Shown piece after piece: positions 10,765 through 27,947 of a stretch of 64,000 nucleotides of DNA. The position numbers were made by a program, and so were the translations under genes. Each line of letters opens with the position of its first letter. Position 1 is the first letter of the stretch. Origin of the DNA: Trichosphaerium sp. ATCC 40318 (lineage: Eukaryota > Discosea > Flabellinia > Trichosidae); the NCBI GenBank assembly GCA_038496445.1, contig JALMLS010000062.1:674870-738869 (forward strand), read 5' to 3'. Below the pieces are notes generated by a model. The model was not told the DNA's origin. It searched no databases and worked only from the letters and a program-made list of their open reading frames with translations.

Positions 10765-11090
10765 CTTACAGCAAATTGCCTCATTCCAGCAGCACCTCTA
10801 GGTACTAGTACCTTGTTATTAATGATCCAGGGTAGTAGCATACTAGTATGGACAATTTTGTTTGATAACAAATAATTGTAGCTCTTAATGAATTTGTTCC
10901 TACTCCATCCAGGAGGAAGCTGTATTAGGAACATGCTTACTATAAGGCGTTAGCAAGGTAGACTGTTCAAGAAATAGTTGACTTACTTCTTATGCTCACA
11001 GTTCTAAGCATTCGCTCGCTGAGCTAATCAGATTGGACTACCAAGGTAGAACTCAATGTCATAAGGACAAAGGTCAAAAGGATTGCATTG
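10765..11090 (-). pseudogene. Decayed copy D of the ten-cysteine peptide
   Basis: On the minus strand, pieces of the family remain in order: the end of the leader with the GAGCGAATGCT region, CTTCCTCCTGGATGGAGTAGG (exon 2, compare PPGWR), and CTACTACCCTGGATCAT, then GCTGCTGGAATGAGGCAATT (exon 3). Frames are broken, and most cysteine codons, including those of the CGETC and WCCW parts, are lost. It shows that the cluster has at least four ancestral members and turns over. Confidence 0.6.
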
Positions 11091-11949
11091 CCTTCAGTTA
11101 TATCTTATCCAATAAAATATGCACACAATTAAAGTAATTGTTCGACACTTTCTCATGCAGCTTCATCTTTTGCCCATCTTACTCTATGGAGTTGGTATCC
11201 ATGTATCGTTTGTCTATCTTCCCATCACAAACCAATGTTTACAAAAAAGAATCGGAACTGGATCTGTGTTAAGCACCAACAAACTTTAATTCAAGGAACT
11301 ATGGATATGCAGTTGTTTCGAAAATAGAAATACTGAAAAAACATAGAGAATTTAGTAAAGGCCATCGGAGACACCTTAGCAAGCAACGGTTGTGTCTGTA
11401 CATACAAAATTTGTAGGTCGCTATATATGGCGTTATATCTCGGACTCTCACGGAGCCCGTTAAGTCTCGGATCATTATCTTCATGTTAACATAACGTTCA
11501 TATTTCGCAAGTTTTGTTTATTGGCCGCCGGGAACACTAATTAACGCGTCAAAGACACGTAGTATATTTACATCAACATTAAACAACTGCAACAAGGTTT
11601 TAGGCGGGGAAACTTTTTTTTTTGATGGCGCGTGTCATACGACACTAGGGCACCATTAGAAGTTTGGCTCTCTTACTGGGTTTGTTACGGGACAACTATT
11701 TTCCTTTTTGGGCTAGAGGCAGTACGGGATACCATTCTCGTGAATAAATGTAAGCTCCATAATTCCACTCATGGAAAGTGCCGAGCACGTGTGATCACCA
11801 GTCACGTAAAAAACAGCAAATTCACGTGAACTGTTTTTGGGTAAAGCAAGAAGTTTACCCATTTCTCACAAGCATCACAACACTTTAACAAATAATAAAC
11901 TAAATAGACGGAGGAACTAAACAAAGAGTAGATTTACCCTGACAAAAGC
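11091..11949. other. Intergenic stretch with no recognised gene
   Basis: About 850 bases lie between decayed peptide copy D and the lipase gene. All six frames have frequent stops and I recognise no domain. The last 100 bases are AT-rich and would be the lipase promoter. No repeat or RNA gene was recognised. Confidence 0.4.
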
Positions 11950-12761
11950 ATGGAAGATAATCTTAAAGAAGAAACTAAAAATAAGCATTATGACTTCACA
12001 ATACCTTTGGAAGACAACAACATTAGAAAACTATTGGTAGCATGTGCGCTAGATGTTTATAGATTCAAACAAGTTGGCAACTTCTCGCAACATCTGGAGC
12101 GAATAGGAGAACAGAAGGAGTATTTTACAAGTGGCAACTTCATTCAATATGGTTTATACAAAGTTCTTAAAGGCAAGTACGAGGGCAAGACGATACTAGC
12201 CCTTAGAGGAACAGACTCTGTATTCGGTGAGTAGTTTTTTTGTTCCTATTGTTTTATAGTACTGATGAACTGTGTAGGGGTGGTACAAGATGTATCTCTG
12301 ATTTATGCCGGACCAACTATTAGCAAGGCTAAAAAATATGCAGTAGCCATAGCAAAGAAACTGGAACCTGACTTTATCACAGGTCAGTAAAAAAACAACT
12401 TTAAGCTATTGCAACATTCCTAACTTTTATTTGTATAGGTCACTCACTAGGCGGAGCTCTCGCTGAAATGGCAGCGTCAGAAGTACCGCTCCCTGGAGCA
12501 TCATTTAATTCACCTGGAGTATATTCACGTTTCAAACGGTTCAATTTATGTGCAAAGAGCAAAAATTATGCTGGCATACAATACGAAGTGCACTTAACAA
12601 AAGGAGACATTTTTTCGAAATTCGCTGGTTGCCGATCAGCCAACACTGGACACATTGCCAGACCAATATGGCACAAAGCTGTTGCTGTACCTGAAGGTCC
12701 AAAGAACGCAAAAATAAAACACGGCATCAGGGGTTGTGTAGCCAGAATTGGGGAACTGTAA
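11950..12761 (+). CDS. Class 3 lipase-like hydrolase
   Basis: Three exons: 11950-12226, 12278-12382 and 12439-12761. The product is about 234 residues. It contains the nucleophile elbow GHSLGGALAE (exons 2-3 join inside the Gly codon), a preceding strand ILALRGTDS, and a late His in NTGHIARPIWHKA. This order fits the lipase class 3 / Mbeg1-like α/β-hydrolase fold, in which Ser, Asp and His form the triad. The likely Asp is in VHLTKGDIFSKF. There is no signal peptide, so it is probably cytosolic or membrane-associated. Substrate is unknown; acylglycerols or phospholipids are usual for the fold. Confidence 0.82.
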
Positions 12762-12835
12762 AAATTGTATAATAATATTCCCTTTTATCTCATGATTTCG
12801 TTGCTACACTTTTGCTAAACTAAGAATCCTTAAAC

Positions 12836-13035
12836 TCACGACTTTTTGGAGGCAATCTCATCAATGGCAATAGAAGCTTTCAACACACGGCACATCTTGC
12901 TACAGCCTATACTGTTCATAAACTTGATAAAAACTTCTTTTGGAATGAATTGGAAAGAAAGTCTACTTTCACTATGACTTTACGTAGAAGAAACTCGAGT
13001 GTGCCTCTATGTATGCGATTTCAGTGGCGTTGTAA
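12836..13035 (-). pseudogene. Possible gene fragment of unknown family
   Basis: Minus-strand frames give HKTVAYNATEIAYIEAHSS and then, one frame over, SFQFIPKEVFIKFMNSIG followed by CSKMCRVLKASIAIDEIASKK and a stop at 12836-12838. The two parts look protein-like but need a one-base shift or a very small intron to join. No family was recognised. It may be a decayed gene or the last exon of one. Confidence 0.3.
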
Positions 13036-13165
13036 GCGACAGTCTTATGCAGGTTCACAAAAAAAGATTTCCCGCTTACACGTGAGAATTGTCTATTTTA
13101 CGGTGGTTTGAAATCCTCACACTACATTAACCTAGCTTGTTACAGTTCTTACTAATATAATTTCG

Positions 13166-16100
13166 CTAGTTAGAGCAGACCAACCTTATTGTTTACTGTA
13201 CTGTTACTCATCGACGCCTTTGCAGTTCACGGAGATACACTCAACGCCAAGACTGTCGTAACTGTTGCGAAATTACTTACCTTGACTATGCTCCAACCGC
13301 CAGCGTTTAGAGACAAAAGTACGTGAACATCGCAAATGGAGGCTTCGTACGTGCATAATTGCTAATACAAAAATAACAGCGTATCCAGGCCCTTAATCGC
13401 CCCTGTGAACGAGCACACGGGTCGTCGTGGAGTCCGGAAGACTGTACATGCTATTAATAAGCGAAAGTATGCTTAGACTAATATTTCAACGCTAAAACCG
13501 CTAGGGGATCTTATTTTGCTGACTTAGCAAAGCACAGCAGTATTTTTTTTGGTGACACTTGGTATGGATTGACTTTCGAACTGTTGGTTGTGCTGATTAA
13601 CCTCTCCAACGCTGGATTATTTGTATGGAGCACTTACAGCAAGTTGGGAAAATGGTACTGCCGATAACTTATTGTTGATTTTTACAAGAGTCTAGGTATG
13701 ATTTCTTGCAAGCTGCTTACGCCGTTGTGTACGTCTATGATTTACCTAAAAAACCACGAGCAAATTGACGTGTAGATACGTTATTGACTTTATTGTTCAC
13801 TTGCTCATGTCGCCCTTAAAAGTACGTCTATCAACGTTGTACAACTGAGGTATTTACGAGTGAGTAGTGGAGATTTTTACTGGCACTGACATCCCTAATT
13901 GATTATGCAACAATACCTCTACTATTTGCAAACGCATTTATAACAAACGACATTAACATTGGATATTGGCGTGTCATGCGTTTATTCAGGTTCAATCACA
14001 TAATTCTCTTTTAAAAAATCCCTTCTCACAATACTTGTAGATTCTGGAACAAGGCCAAGTACCTCCCATTCCTCGGTGAGTAAAAAAAAAAAAAGAAAAA
14101 AAAAGAGGATTCATCACTTTCTTCTAACTAGATTTCAGAGGACTTGAGTATTGTTTTAAGACCATTGTACTATACAATTATACGCTTGGCTATCATTCTG
14201 ATTATATTGATTATCGTATTCGTACGTATTTGGTGACTTTTTTGTGCATACATGCTTTACGTGTAACGTATGGTAGGCTGGCGTGTTTCTTGATGTTGAA
14301 AACTTGTACAGGAGCAAGCACGGCGAACCACTCACGTACTGGGATTGTTTGTACTATCTCGTCGTTGTACGTAACTCTAGTGGCTTTATATGGCTCACTT
14401 TAACCTGCTACTTGCTTTAGACATTCTCAACAGTCGGATACGGAGACATCTCACCATCGTAAGTGCAAATTACTAGATTTTTCGCAGAGATTTTACAATT
14501 CCTGTAGGACGCCAGAATCTAAGCTTGTTGTTGTACTAATTATATTGGTTGGCTTGACAGTAATACCAAGTGAGCTTAGCGAGCTCCTTGATCTATTAGC
14601 TCAAACATCACGTATGTACATGCAGATTCTCTTGTCAATCCGTTTTTTTTGTACTTTACTCAAATGATTTGTAGGTTTTGATGGCAAGTACACGTCGTGG
14701 AGGCGAAAACACATTATCATTGCTGGGTACATTAATACTGAGAATGTGGAGGAGTTTATCGGCGAGTTTTACCATGAAGATCATCGTGGAACATTGAGAA
14801 AGAGAACAGTAATCCTTGCTCCAGGTAAACCTACACCTGAGGTGGTAAGCGGTCTTATGTATTTTTAGATGAGCCAGACAGAAGTTTGATAACAACGATA
14901 TCTCAGCCACAATTCGCCAGCTTAGTGCGTACTAACATTCAATCGTCGTGTCTCAGTATGCGCCTAACACACTATTGTTAAGGTCCGATATGTAAAAGGA
15001 AGTGTAATGAATGACTCAGATTTGGAGAGATGTTTAGCAAAGAAAGGTACATCAAACAACAAAGTTGAGCTGAACAAATTTGTTTGTAATTCACAAACTT
15101 TTCTGGCATTGAAGTAAAGTGTATCTATCAACTTATTTTTCAAACCAGCGGAGGCTGTATTTTTACTGGTCGATCCACAAGATTTTTACAATGAAGATAG
15201 AGAAAAAGTTGATGCGAGTACGACAAAACAGGAAAAGGAGTCTGCGATCTAAGTTTTTTTTTAGGCATTGTAATGCGAGCACTCTCATTGCGCAAGTACA
15301 TTACAGATATGTCCATCCCTGTCCACACTATGCTTATTACAGATAAATATGCTAACCACTTGCGTGGAGCTGGTGTAAACGTAATAGGGTCCATAGAGAC
15401 GCTTAAAATGGTACAATCACACTCCCTCCATTAAATATTTTTTACAACTTCTAATGTTATTAGGGATTGATGGGTTACACATGTGTTGTCCCTGGTCTAT
15501 CCACTATCCTTGCGAATCTAATCCTTACTTCTTCTCCTAATCCAGAGAAGAAGCATAAATGGCAGAGACAATATGGTACACAAGGATGACTGTACTGTTT
15601 GTATCTATGTGGCTAACATACACTTTGTAGACTACAGCAAGTCTCAAGAGATTTACCCTCTGTTAGCCCCACCTAACTTTCGTGGACATTCTTTTACAGA
15701 AGCTGCAATGGAGTGCTATCATGACAGTGAAGTGCTACTATTTGCAGTAACATACAAGATACAAGGCAAAGAAATAATCCTTTGGAATCCTGGTAAAAAG
15801 TTTGTGTTCAAGGTTAGTGTTCTCATCTTTGTTTTTTCCGTCGCTGATAACCACTTAGGGTGGCGAGCGTTGTTTCTTCATTGCAGATAATTTGGAAGAA
15901 TTAGACGGTGTGAATTCCATAAGATTCCCTGGAGACTCCATGGTACCACTTGAGTACCCTGCAAAGGAGCCTTTATTGCCTATGAAAAGGGCTATACAAA
16001 CAGTACAAAACATTATACTAGTATAACGACTATAACTTAGTATGTAGAAGGACTTTGATGGTCAAGTGAGGGAAGATGCAGGTTTGAACGAAGACGAACA

Positions 16101-17722
16101 GAAAGAGGTTTGTATTTGTCTTGTAAATTAGCCATATATGGCTTACACGTGTTTTCTTAGGCCGAAGAGCGAAAAAAAGAAGAAGAACTGGCCAAGGAAA
16201 CTTACGCTGAAGGTGAATCCGAGGATGTTATCGAGGATTTCGCTGAAATGAACTTATCTGATATCCCACATGGCTTAAAAAAGACGGAGGAATACAAAGG
16301 TATACAGCAATGTTGAAAAAGTTTGAATACTAAACAAGATGTACTTGTACAGACTATTTGGCAAAGGCACTCAAAAGCATAACAAGGTACCGTATTAAAT
16401 CCGGATTTAGGTTTTTTATTTTTTCTTTCTTAATACCTGTCAAGGACACGAGCAGCTGTTGACAACCACATAATTGTGACTGGATCAACACTTGGACTAC
16501 AACATCTACTCCGTGCGATAAGATCAAGTGATAGAGATGTACGTCATAACCTGGTCACCAATATACCGAACTCTTTACGTCTCATTACGTTTTTAGATAC
16601 CAGTGGTTATTCTTAACGAGGACGAGCCACAAGGTACGCTATAAAAGAGGTTACAGATAGCATACTCAACAATAAATTTGTAGATAGGTTTTGGGAGAAG
16701 AAACAGGATCTCAAACACGTTTATTTCGTTCGCGTACGATATTTATAAGCTAATGCATAGATGGTCATTAATATTCACTTTAGGGTTCTCTGCTTGATAG
16801 AAACGATAGAACGCGAGTACGTCATGAGTTTGCATCACGTGCAGTTGTGTTAGCGAATGGTTCTCTGCAAGAATGGTCCAACACCGAGAGGTAGCTTCAT
16901 TACTCTGTGTAATTGCAAAACTAATTTGGGATTAGAGCCTTAATGGATTGGAACGAAATTCTGGCTTACCTGGAGGTAGACAAGCTAAATAAACTGCTAG
17001 GCAACGCTTTCTTTGGCATCACTGAAATCAGTACGTTCTGCCAATCATTTTTATTCGAGACTAAATACATTGTCGCTTAGCTTATGAGAAGAATGTCAAG
17101 TACTTTGCAGGACACATTAGCTCCGAGGGAGACAATTTTTATGACTCGGTTCCTTTCGCTTCGGGACACTGTTTTTGTGTATCCCTACTAGACAATCTGT
17201 TGTGTCAAGTCTACTTCAAGGTACGTTTACCACCTCATCATCATCATGACGAATTTGTAACACTAACTGATACCTATCCTCTTAGCCATACCTTCCATTT
17301 ATTTTTGGTGGTATTCTATCAGACAGAGCGTTTTGTGTGCTTCGTTCTATACCTTTGCCAGCAGGTTTTGATGGTAAAACATTTAGAGAAGTATGGGATC
17401 ATCTCATCTCAAGTGAGCAATCAATTTTGCCTATAGCACTGTACCGCAAGTCAAAACAACGAGGGAGGATAACAGCGTACGCTCACTATCATGAATATAC
17501 TTTAAGACCTGTGTTTGACATACCATTTAAGGTCCGGAGAGCCATGGAACTCTTTTCCACTGACCAACCCACAACCAGATACAGGTACTTTTTTAGAAAG
17601 TGCTAAATCGTTTGTATTTACACCATCATTTAGAACTGTGCCGGTCGGATAAGATTATAGTCTGTATTCCTAAAAACTTGGCAGAAGACTTGAACGACTT
17701 TGATCCTTACGGCCAATTATAA
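13166..17722 (+). CDS. BK-type (Slo-like) potassium channel with two RCK domains
   Basis: About 25 short exons. Transmembrane segments appear in order: a first hydrophobic segment near 13190, then WYGLTFELLVVLINLSNAG, WRFLLALTSLIDYATIPLLF, TIIRLAIILIILIIVFAG, and the pore with the K+ selectivity filter TFSTVGYGD at about 14430. RCK1 follows (HIIIAGYINTENVEEFIGEF, then VILAPDEPDRSLITT) and RCK2 starts at about 16460 (HIIVTGSTLGLQHLLRAI). Slo family channels are tetramers gated by voltage and cytosolic ions bound to the RCK ring. I see no acidic calcium bowl, so the activating ion is uncertain. The start codon is unclear. The first supported exon follows an acceptor at about 13166, so a small upstream exon, perhaps the ATG at 13016, is likely. 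The last exon ends at TAA (17720-17722). Confidence 0.85.
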
Positions 17723-17898
17723 ACCGAGCGATCAAGACGGTTGACAAGCTGCTATTATGTTATTGTTAAAGCAATCAAAAAAACACAATTTTTTTTAAAG
17801 AGTTCTTTTTACTTTTTTGTCATCCACTTTCAGACAACCAAACTAATTTACATTGCTACTTCTTTTGTACATTACAATTAAAGTAACACAGATGAGTA

Positions 17899-19033
17899 CT
17901 ATAGAACATAGAAGACTACCTTCAACACCAAAATTGGCACCACATATTGGCCCTTAGCGTCCTTAGTATCAACTATTTTTATTTTTGTTATTTGCTTACC
18001 TGGTTCAATGCTTGATTCATAGAACGAAGCAGAAACCGAATATCCGCTTAAGCGAGAACCCATCACATTGCTCTATAATCAAAAGATAAGAATCGGTGGC
18101 AACTAGAGTAATATGACAGTCGTACAACTCCGAAATTCCACATTGCATGAAAACCAATAGACAAGGCCAAACTATCACCTACCAATTATTTAAACCTTGA
18201 TACACGGATAACGTGAGCACGTGTATGCATGAGGGGAAACGATAGCAAAGCCCCCAACAAAAACAAATTAAACATCGCCACGCCAGTAATGTTTGCATTG
18301 AAGGCGTGCATCAAAGAGAAATAGGCGCTAGACAACAGCAGGCAAATCCACGATTCACGTGTTCCTTGAGGACGCCCAAAGTAGAAGGGAACACCTCTGG
18401 CCACCACTTCTTCATGAACGGCGTGCAAAAGCCATGTAAACCACCATAATGTCTTTTCTTCGGTTAGCGTACTGCGGTTGGTATAAACCTGACGCACCAC
18501 ATCTACAACATGCAGTTGCTTATCAACAGCCACGAAAGAAAGACATCCAAATCCCAGCAACAGTGCAACCACCAACAAAAGCTATAAAATCGCACGTGAA
18601 TCATCTACCAACCAGCACCCACGTACCACACAGCAAGAATACAAGGCACCAATAAGTAAATTGTATAGCTGAGTGGGATACCGTCTAGCATCTTGTAGGA
18701 TCCTAGGGTTTTTTCAGAAAAAAGAGTCGCTAAATTACAACTTGTACAACTTCTTACCATGCTGGACGTTCCTTACCACGCGCTCTTAGCGCTATAGATG
18801 CCAAAACGACAGTGTACGTTATGGAAACGCATACTAACCGCGACATGAACGCCTACACATTGTAACTGCGTTTTTAAGCGTATGTAGCGACTGTAAAGAG
18901 AGCTAACGTGACAATTACGTACTTGCAAAGCTGTAAGCGCAAAAAAGTGTGGTGTACTGAATATCGCCTTGTTAATCAGCTTTGGAATAGAAGAGGATAA
19001 CCCACAGATAAAAAAAATGAGCCAGCCTGACAC
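17899..19033 (-). CDS. CPBP-family intramembrane metalloprotease
   Basis: A multi-exon membrane protein. The N-terminal helix is GWLIFFICGLSSSIPKLINK, and further helices include LLLVVALLLGFGCLSFVAV. The family motifs are present: EEVVARG (Glu-Glu and Arg), AYFSLMHAFNA (Phe and metal-binding His), and GFHAMWNFG (second His), followed by a Gly/Ser-rich turn. CPBP proteases (CAAX prenyl protease 2 and bacteriocin-processing relatives) cut substrates within membranes. The sequence resembles the bacterial-type CPBP branch more than eukaryotic RCE1, which may mean old transfer. The start is uncertain. No in-frame ATG precedes the first helix, and a leading exon with ATG near 19115 is possible. It ends at 17899. 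Confidence 0.7.
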
Positions 19034-19197
19034 AAAACCGATTAATACAAAATTGAATCAGCAACAATACAACCTCTTCTCAATGAAACCACGCCACCAA
19101 CCTCCCTCCAGAAGAGCTGAAAGAGCATTTTGAAGAATTGCTTGTAATTACAGGAGGACAAGTAACATAAGAAAAAAGGATGGCTTTATTTTACGAC

Positions 19198-20743
19198 TTA
19201 AAACATCCAATGCCCACGTTTTGCCTCAGTAACAAGCACCAAGGTGTTGTGTTGGTACAGAGCATCGATTTCGGCATAAACGTGGCGGACTGCACGTGTT
19301 ACAAAGGCAGAAGTTGTCCAAATGTGAAGAATTTGCTTTTTCCACCTGTACCGCTTGAGTACGCCTTTTGTGGAAGCCTATAGTGCGTAAGAATGGATAC
19401 ATTACAAAGGTAACGAATAATAGACGTACAATAACACCAAACAACTTTTTGTAGAGGAGGTCACGCACGCCGTCATAAGTAAAAGAGCGTCTAACGTGTC
19501 CCTTATGTTTCAAATCACGAAAATTAATAACACGCGTTACAGAAACGCCAACCGGTTCACCGTCAATGCACACGGAGTAATCTGTAATTTTGGACGTTGG
19601 TCGGTACTACAAGCTATCCGTCAGTACGACTGTTGATCCATACAACGCTAACGAACGTACTTGAATGTCCAATTCTGTGTGCAACAGCTCTGCGCCAAAA
19701 CAGGCGCGGATGACTTCAAAGCTCATGACTTCAGACCAAATCTATGAAAATAGATTAGTTTCGCGAGCGTTTTTTAAAGGCAACGGCTTTACTTACGGAA
19801 TTTCCACCAGCGTTGGGCGTCTCCAAGAGCGTACGACCGCCTGCAGTGAGCTGCACTGCATCTCGTGGTTTTGTAAAGACGCAGCGCGTGTCAATAAAAC
19901 CAGCTTTCGTTGGATGTGCCATCCAATTATCAAAGGTCGTGCGATTGGTTCTGGTCGCTTTGATTATGTATGTGGGTTCCAAAATCAAACAATTGAACGC
20001 CTACCGGGTCAAAAATTAGCGCTGTGTGGCGAAAGAAGCATTCGTACAGTTTGAGGAGGTCGTTTTGCTGGAGCGTAAAGTGGCTTGTAGTCTGGCTCGC
20101 GTTTCCAAGCCCATTGCTTGAATTTAGCATTCTTAACGCCATCTAGATAGAAATAAGCCAACGTGTTCAGAGTTGTGGAATTGAAGCGAATAATTATGTG
20201 AAAGGAATGTTGAATGTTTTAAACCACGTACCAGTTGTGTGGAGCTTGAAATGAGCAAATTTATCAAGTTCCGTTGCTATATACTTTTGTGGTCGTGGTT
20301 GATGCTGGTATATTATTTGTAGGAGTGTATGATAGTTTTTAGCGATGTAGGGGATAATTGTAGCCACTACTACCTCGCGACGATTTATGCAAGCCCAACG
20401 TACGGCACAAGGTCTGAAGAAGGCAATACAGTACGCAGCAAAGGGATTTGTAGCATTCGTATGAGTTCGCCAGGGGCTGTAAGGACCACGACTTGTCCAA
20501 GGTCTGCAAGGGTTGCGACGTGTAGTGGGGCGACGGCCAAGACAGATTTGAGTTGCCACAGGAAACCCAATACGGGGACGGAGTAGAAAGAGCTTTAACG
20601 ACCTGTGTTTGGGTTTGCGGCGCGTTTGGTTGAATTGTACGTGGCGTTTGCGGCGTGGTTGATTGAATTTTACGTGGCGTTTGTTCTTGTCGGTTATTAT
20701 TAGTATTCATTTGATTAGCGTTTTGTTGATTAATGACTTGCAT
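19198..20743 (-). CDS. Conserved protein of unknown function
   Basis: Several exons can be followed from about 20160 leftward: TTLNTLAYFYLDGVKNAKF, then TFDNWMAHPTKAGFIDTRCV, SEVMSFEVIRACFGAELLHTE, CIDGEPVGVSVTRVINF, WKKQILHIWTTSAFVTRAV and EIDALYQHNTLVLVTEAK, with the stop at 19198. The ordered conserved-looking blocks (SFEVIRACFGAELLHTE and VGVSVTR) resemble an uncharacterised eukaryotic family I have seen but cannot name. The region 20330-20743, with a Gln/Pro/Thr-rich N-terminus (MQVINQQNANQMNTNNNRQE), may be its first exon or a separate small gene. Frames there are ambiguous. No catalytic motif is evident. Confidence 0.5.
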
Positions 20744-20901
20744 CGATGCGAAGAGCAGGGAGAGGTGGTTGTAAACAGAAAGTGTTCGTTGAACTTACGA
20801 CTTAAAAAAAATATTCTGGCTTATTCGACGAAATTATTCAATGAACAAACGTCTTTCGCGTATCATTTCTAAGTTGGTATTATTATCATTTACTGAGTTT
20901 A

Positions 20902-26607
<5,706 letters not shown>

Positions 26608-27050
26608 GTTCTACTGTGGTTTGATAGTGCTTTCCGTTTTGCACCTGAAAAGATAAGAAATTAAATACAAGACTGGCGAAAACACTCACAGTACGATAAA
26701 CAGTGCGACACAGTTTTTTCACAGTCAGGAGAAGCAGCCACCGCCGTTGTATTATGTGAGAAAATGTACTGCCAAATTCTCAACGCTCGTCCTTAACAGC
26801 AACCGTTTTTTACATTTAATATATGTCTGCTGTCCTCGTTGTAGCACTGCTATCGCTTTAGCCAATATAAGCTAAGTAGGCGCTGTACTGATTGGTGATT
26901 CTCAAAACTTCCCACCGCTTTTCTTGGGAACTATTACGCCGGGTACACTAATTTGGCTTTATTTTAAACACAACACCACCAGCCAGTGACTGACTCAGTG
27001 GCAGGTATGCTTTTTGTACTGACTTATTTTTGTAACGGCGGATTATTAAA

Positions 27051-27750
27051 TCAAGCGCCTTTGGCGACGGCTTTGTTCAACTTTACGGGTTCTAAAGTAT
27101 GTATAAGTTGTTTTAGATTTGTGACAAGATTTCAGTGTACCTAGAGGTCTGTCGTTCTGGTCTGTTTGAATAATCCCCATGCGTTGTACCGTGCGCATGC
27201 CAGACGTGACACGTCCAAATATCGTGTGTTTACCGTCTAACCAAGGAGAAGGGGCCAGTGTGATAAAGAACTGTGAGCCGTCTGTAAATGTCAGTCGTGT
27301 TTTGTACAAACAAATCTCTAATTGACAAAATGTCGCACTTGTATTAGGTCCGCTGTTGGCCATTGACAATATACCAGCGCCTGTGTGCTTCAAATCACGC
27401 GTAATTTCGTCTTCAAACTTGCCTCTTTGGTTGTGTCAGTTGCAATTTGATATTTTTGTTCACCAACTAAAAAAAGCAAACTTGCAGGTCAACGCACCCG
27501 TAAATAGACTCTCCGCCTCTACCAGTACCCGTAGGATCACCTCCTTGTACTATAAAGTCCTGAAAAAGCTTTGAGATTTACAATTAAATTGAAACCGTAC
27601 CGAAACGATTCTGTGGAATACTGTATTATCGTAATAGCCTCGTTTCGCTAATTCAACAAAGTTTTTGCATGTCTTCTCAGCGTGATCCCAATACAGTTCG
27701 AATTCAATCTTCCCTACGGAAGTAGATAGTTCTACAGTGCCTCTACTCAT
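27051..27750 (-). CDS. PPIL1: Peptidyl-prolyl isomerase, PPIL1-like cyclophilin
   Basis: Five exons encode about 160 residues. Blocks in order are [77 protein letters not shown] (after intron removal), [19 protein letters not shown] and a tail ending AVAKGA. The active-site residues are kept: Arg in FHRIV, Gln in QGGDP, and Phe/Trp in [19 protein letters not shown]1 is a nuclear cyclophilin of the spliceosome, which isomerises prolines in splicing factors. It fits a genome with many introns. The length is that of a single-domain cyclophilin. Confidence 0.93.
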
Positions 27751-27947
27751 TTTGACGCGAAAAAAACAACGCTACACTTAAACAGCATAAGTCACTTTTA
27801 TTTAGTGCTGATAATTCAGTAAATGGAGGTTTAAGGTGTAAACAATCCCCGGTTGCTATCAAGGACGGGTGTTGTTGGTCGGCGCAATCTGTTTGTTGTA
27901 AATCTTCTCAACGTTGAACGTGCCTAATTGATGCTGTTAGCAACTGC

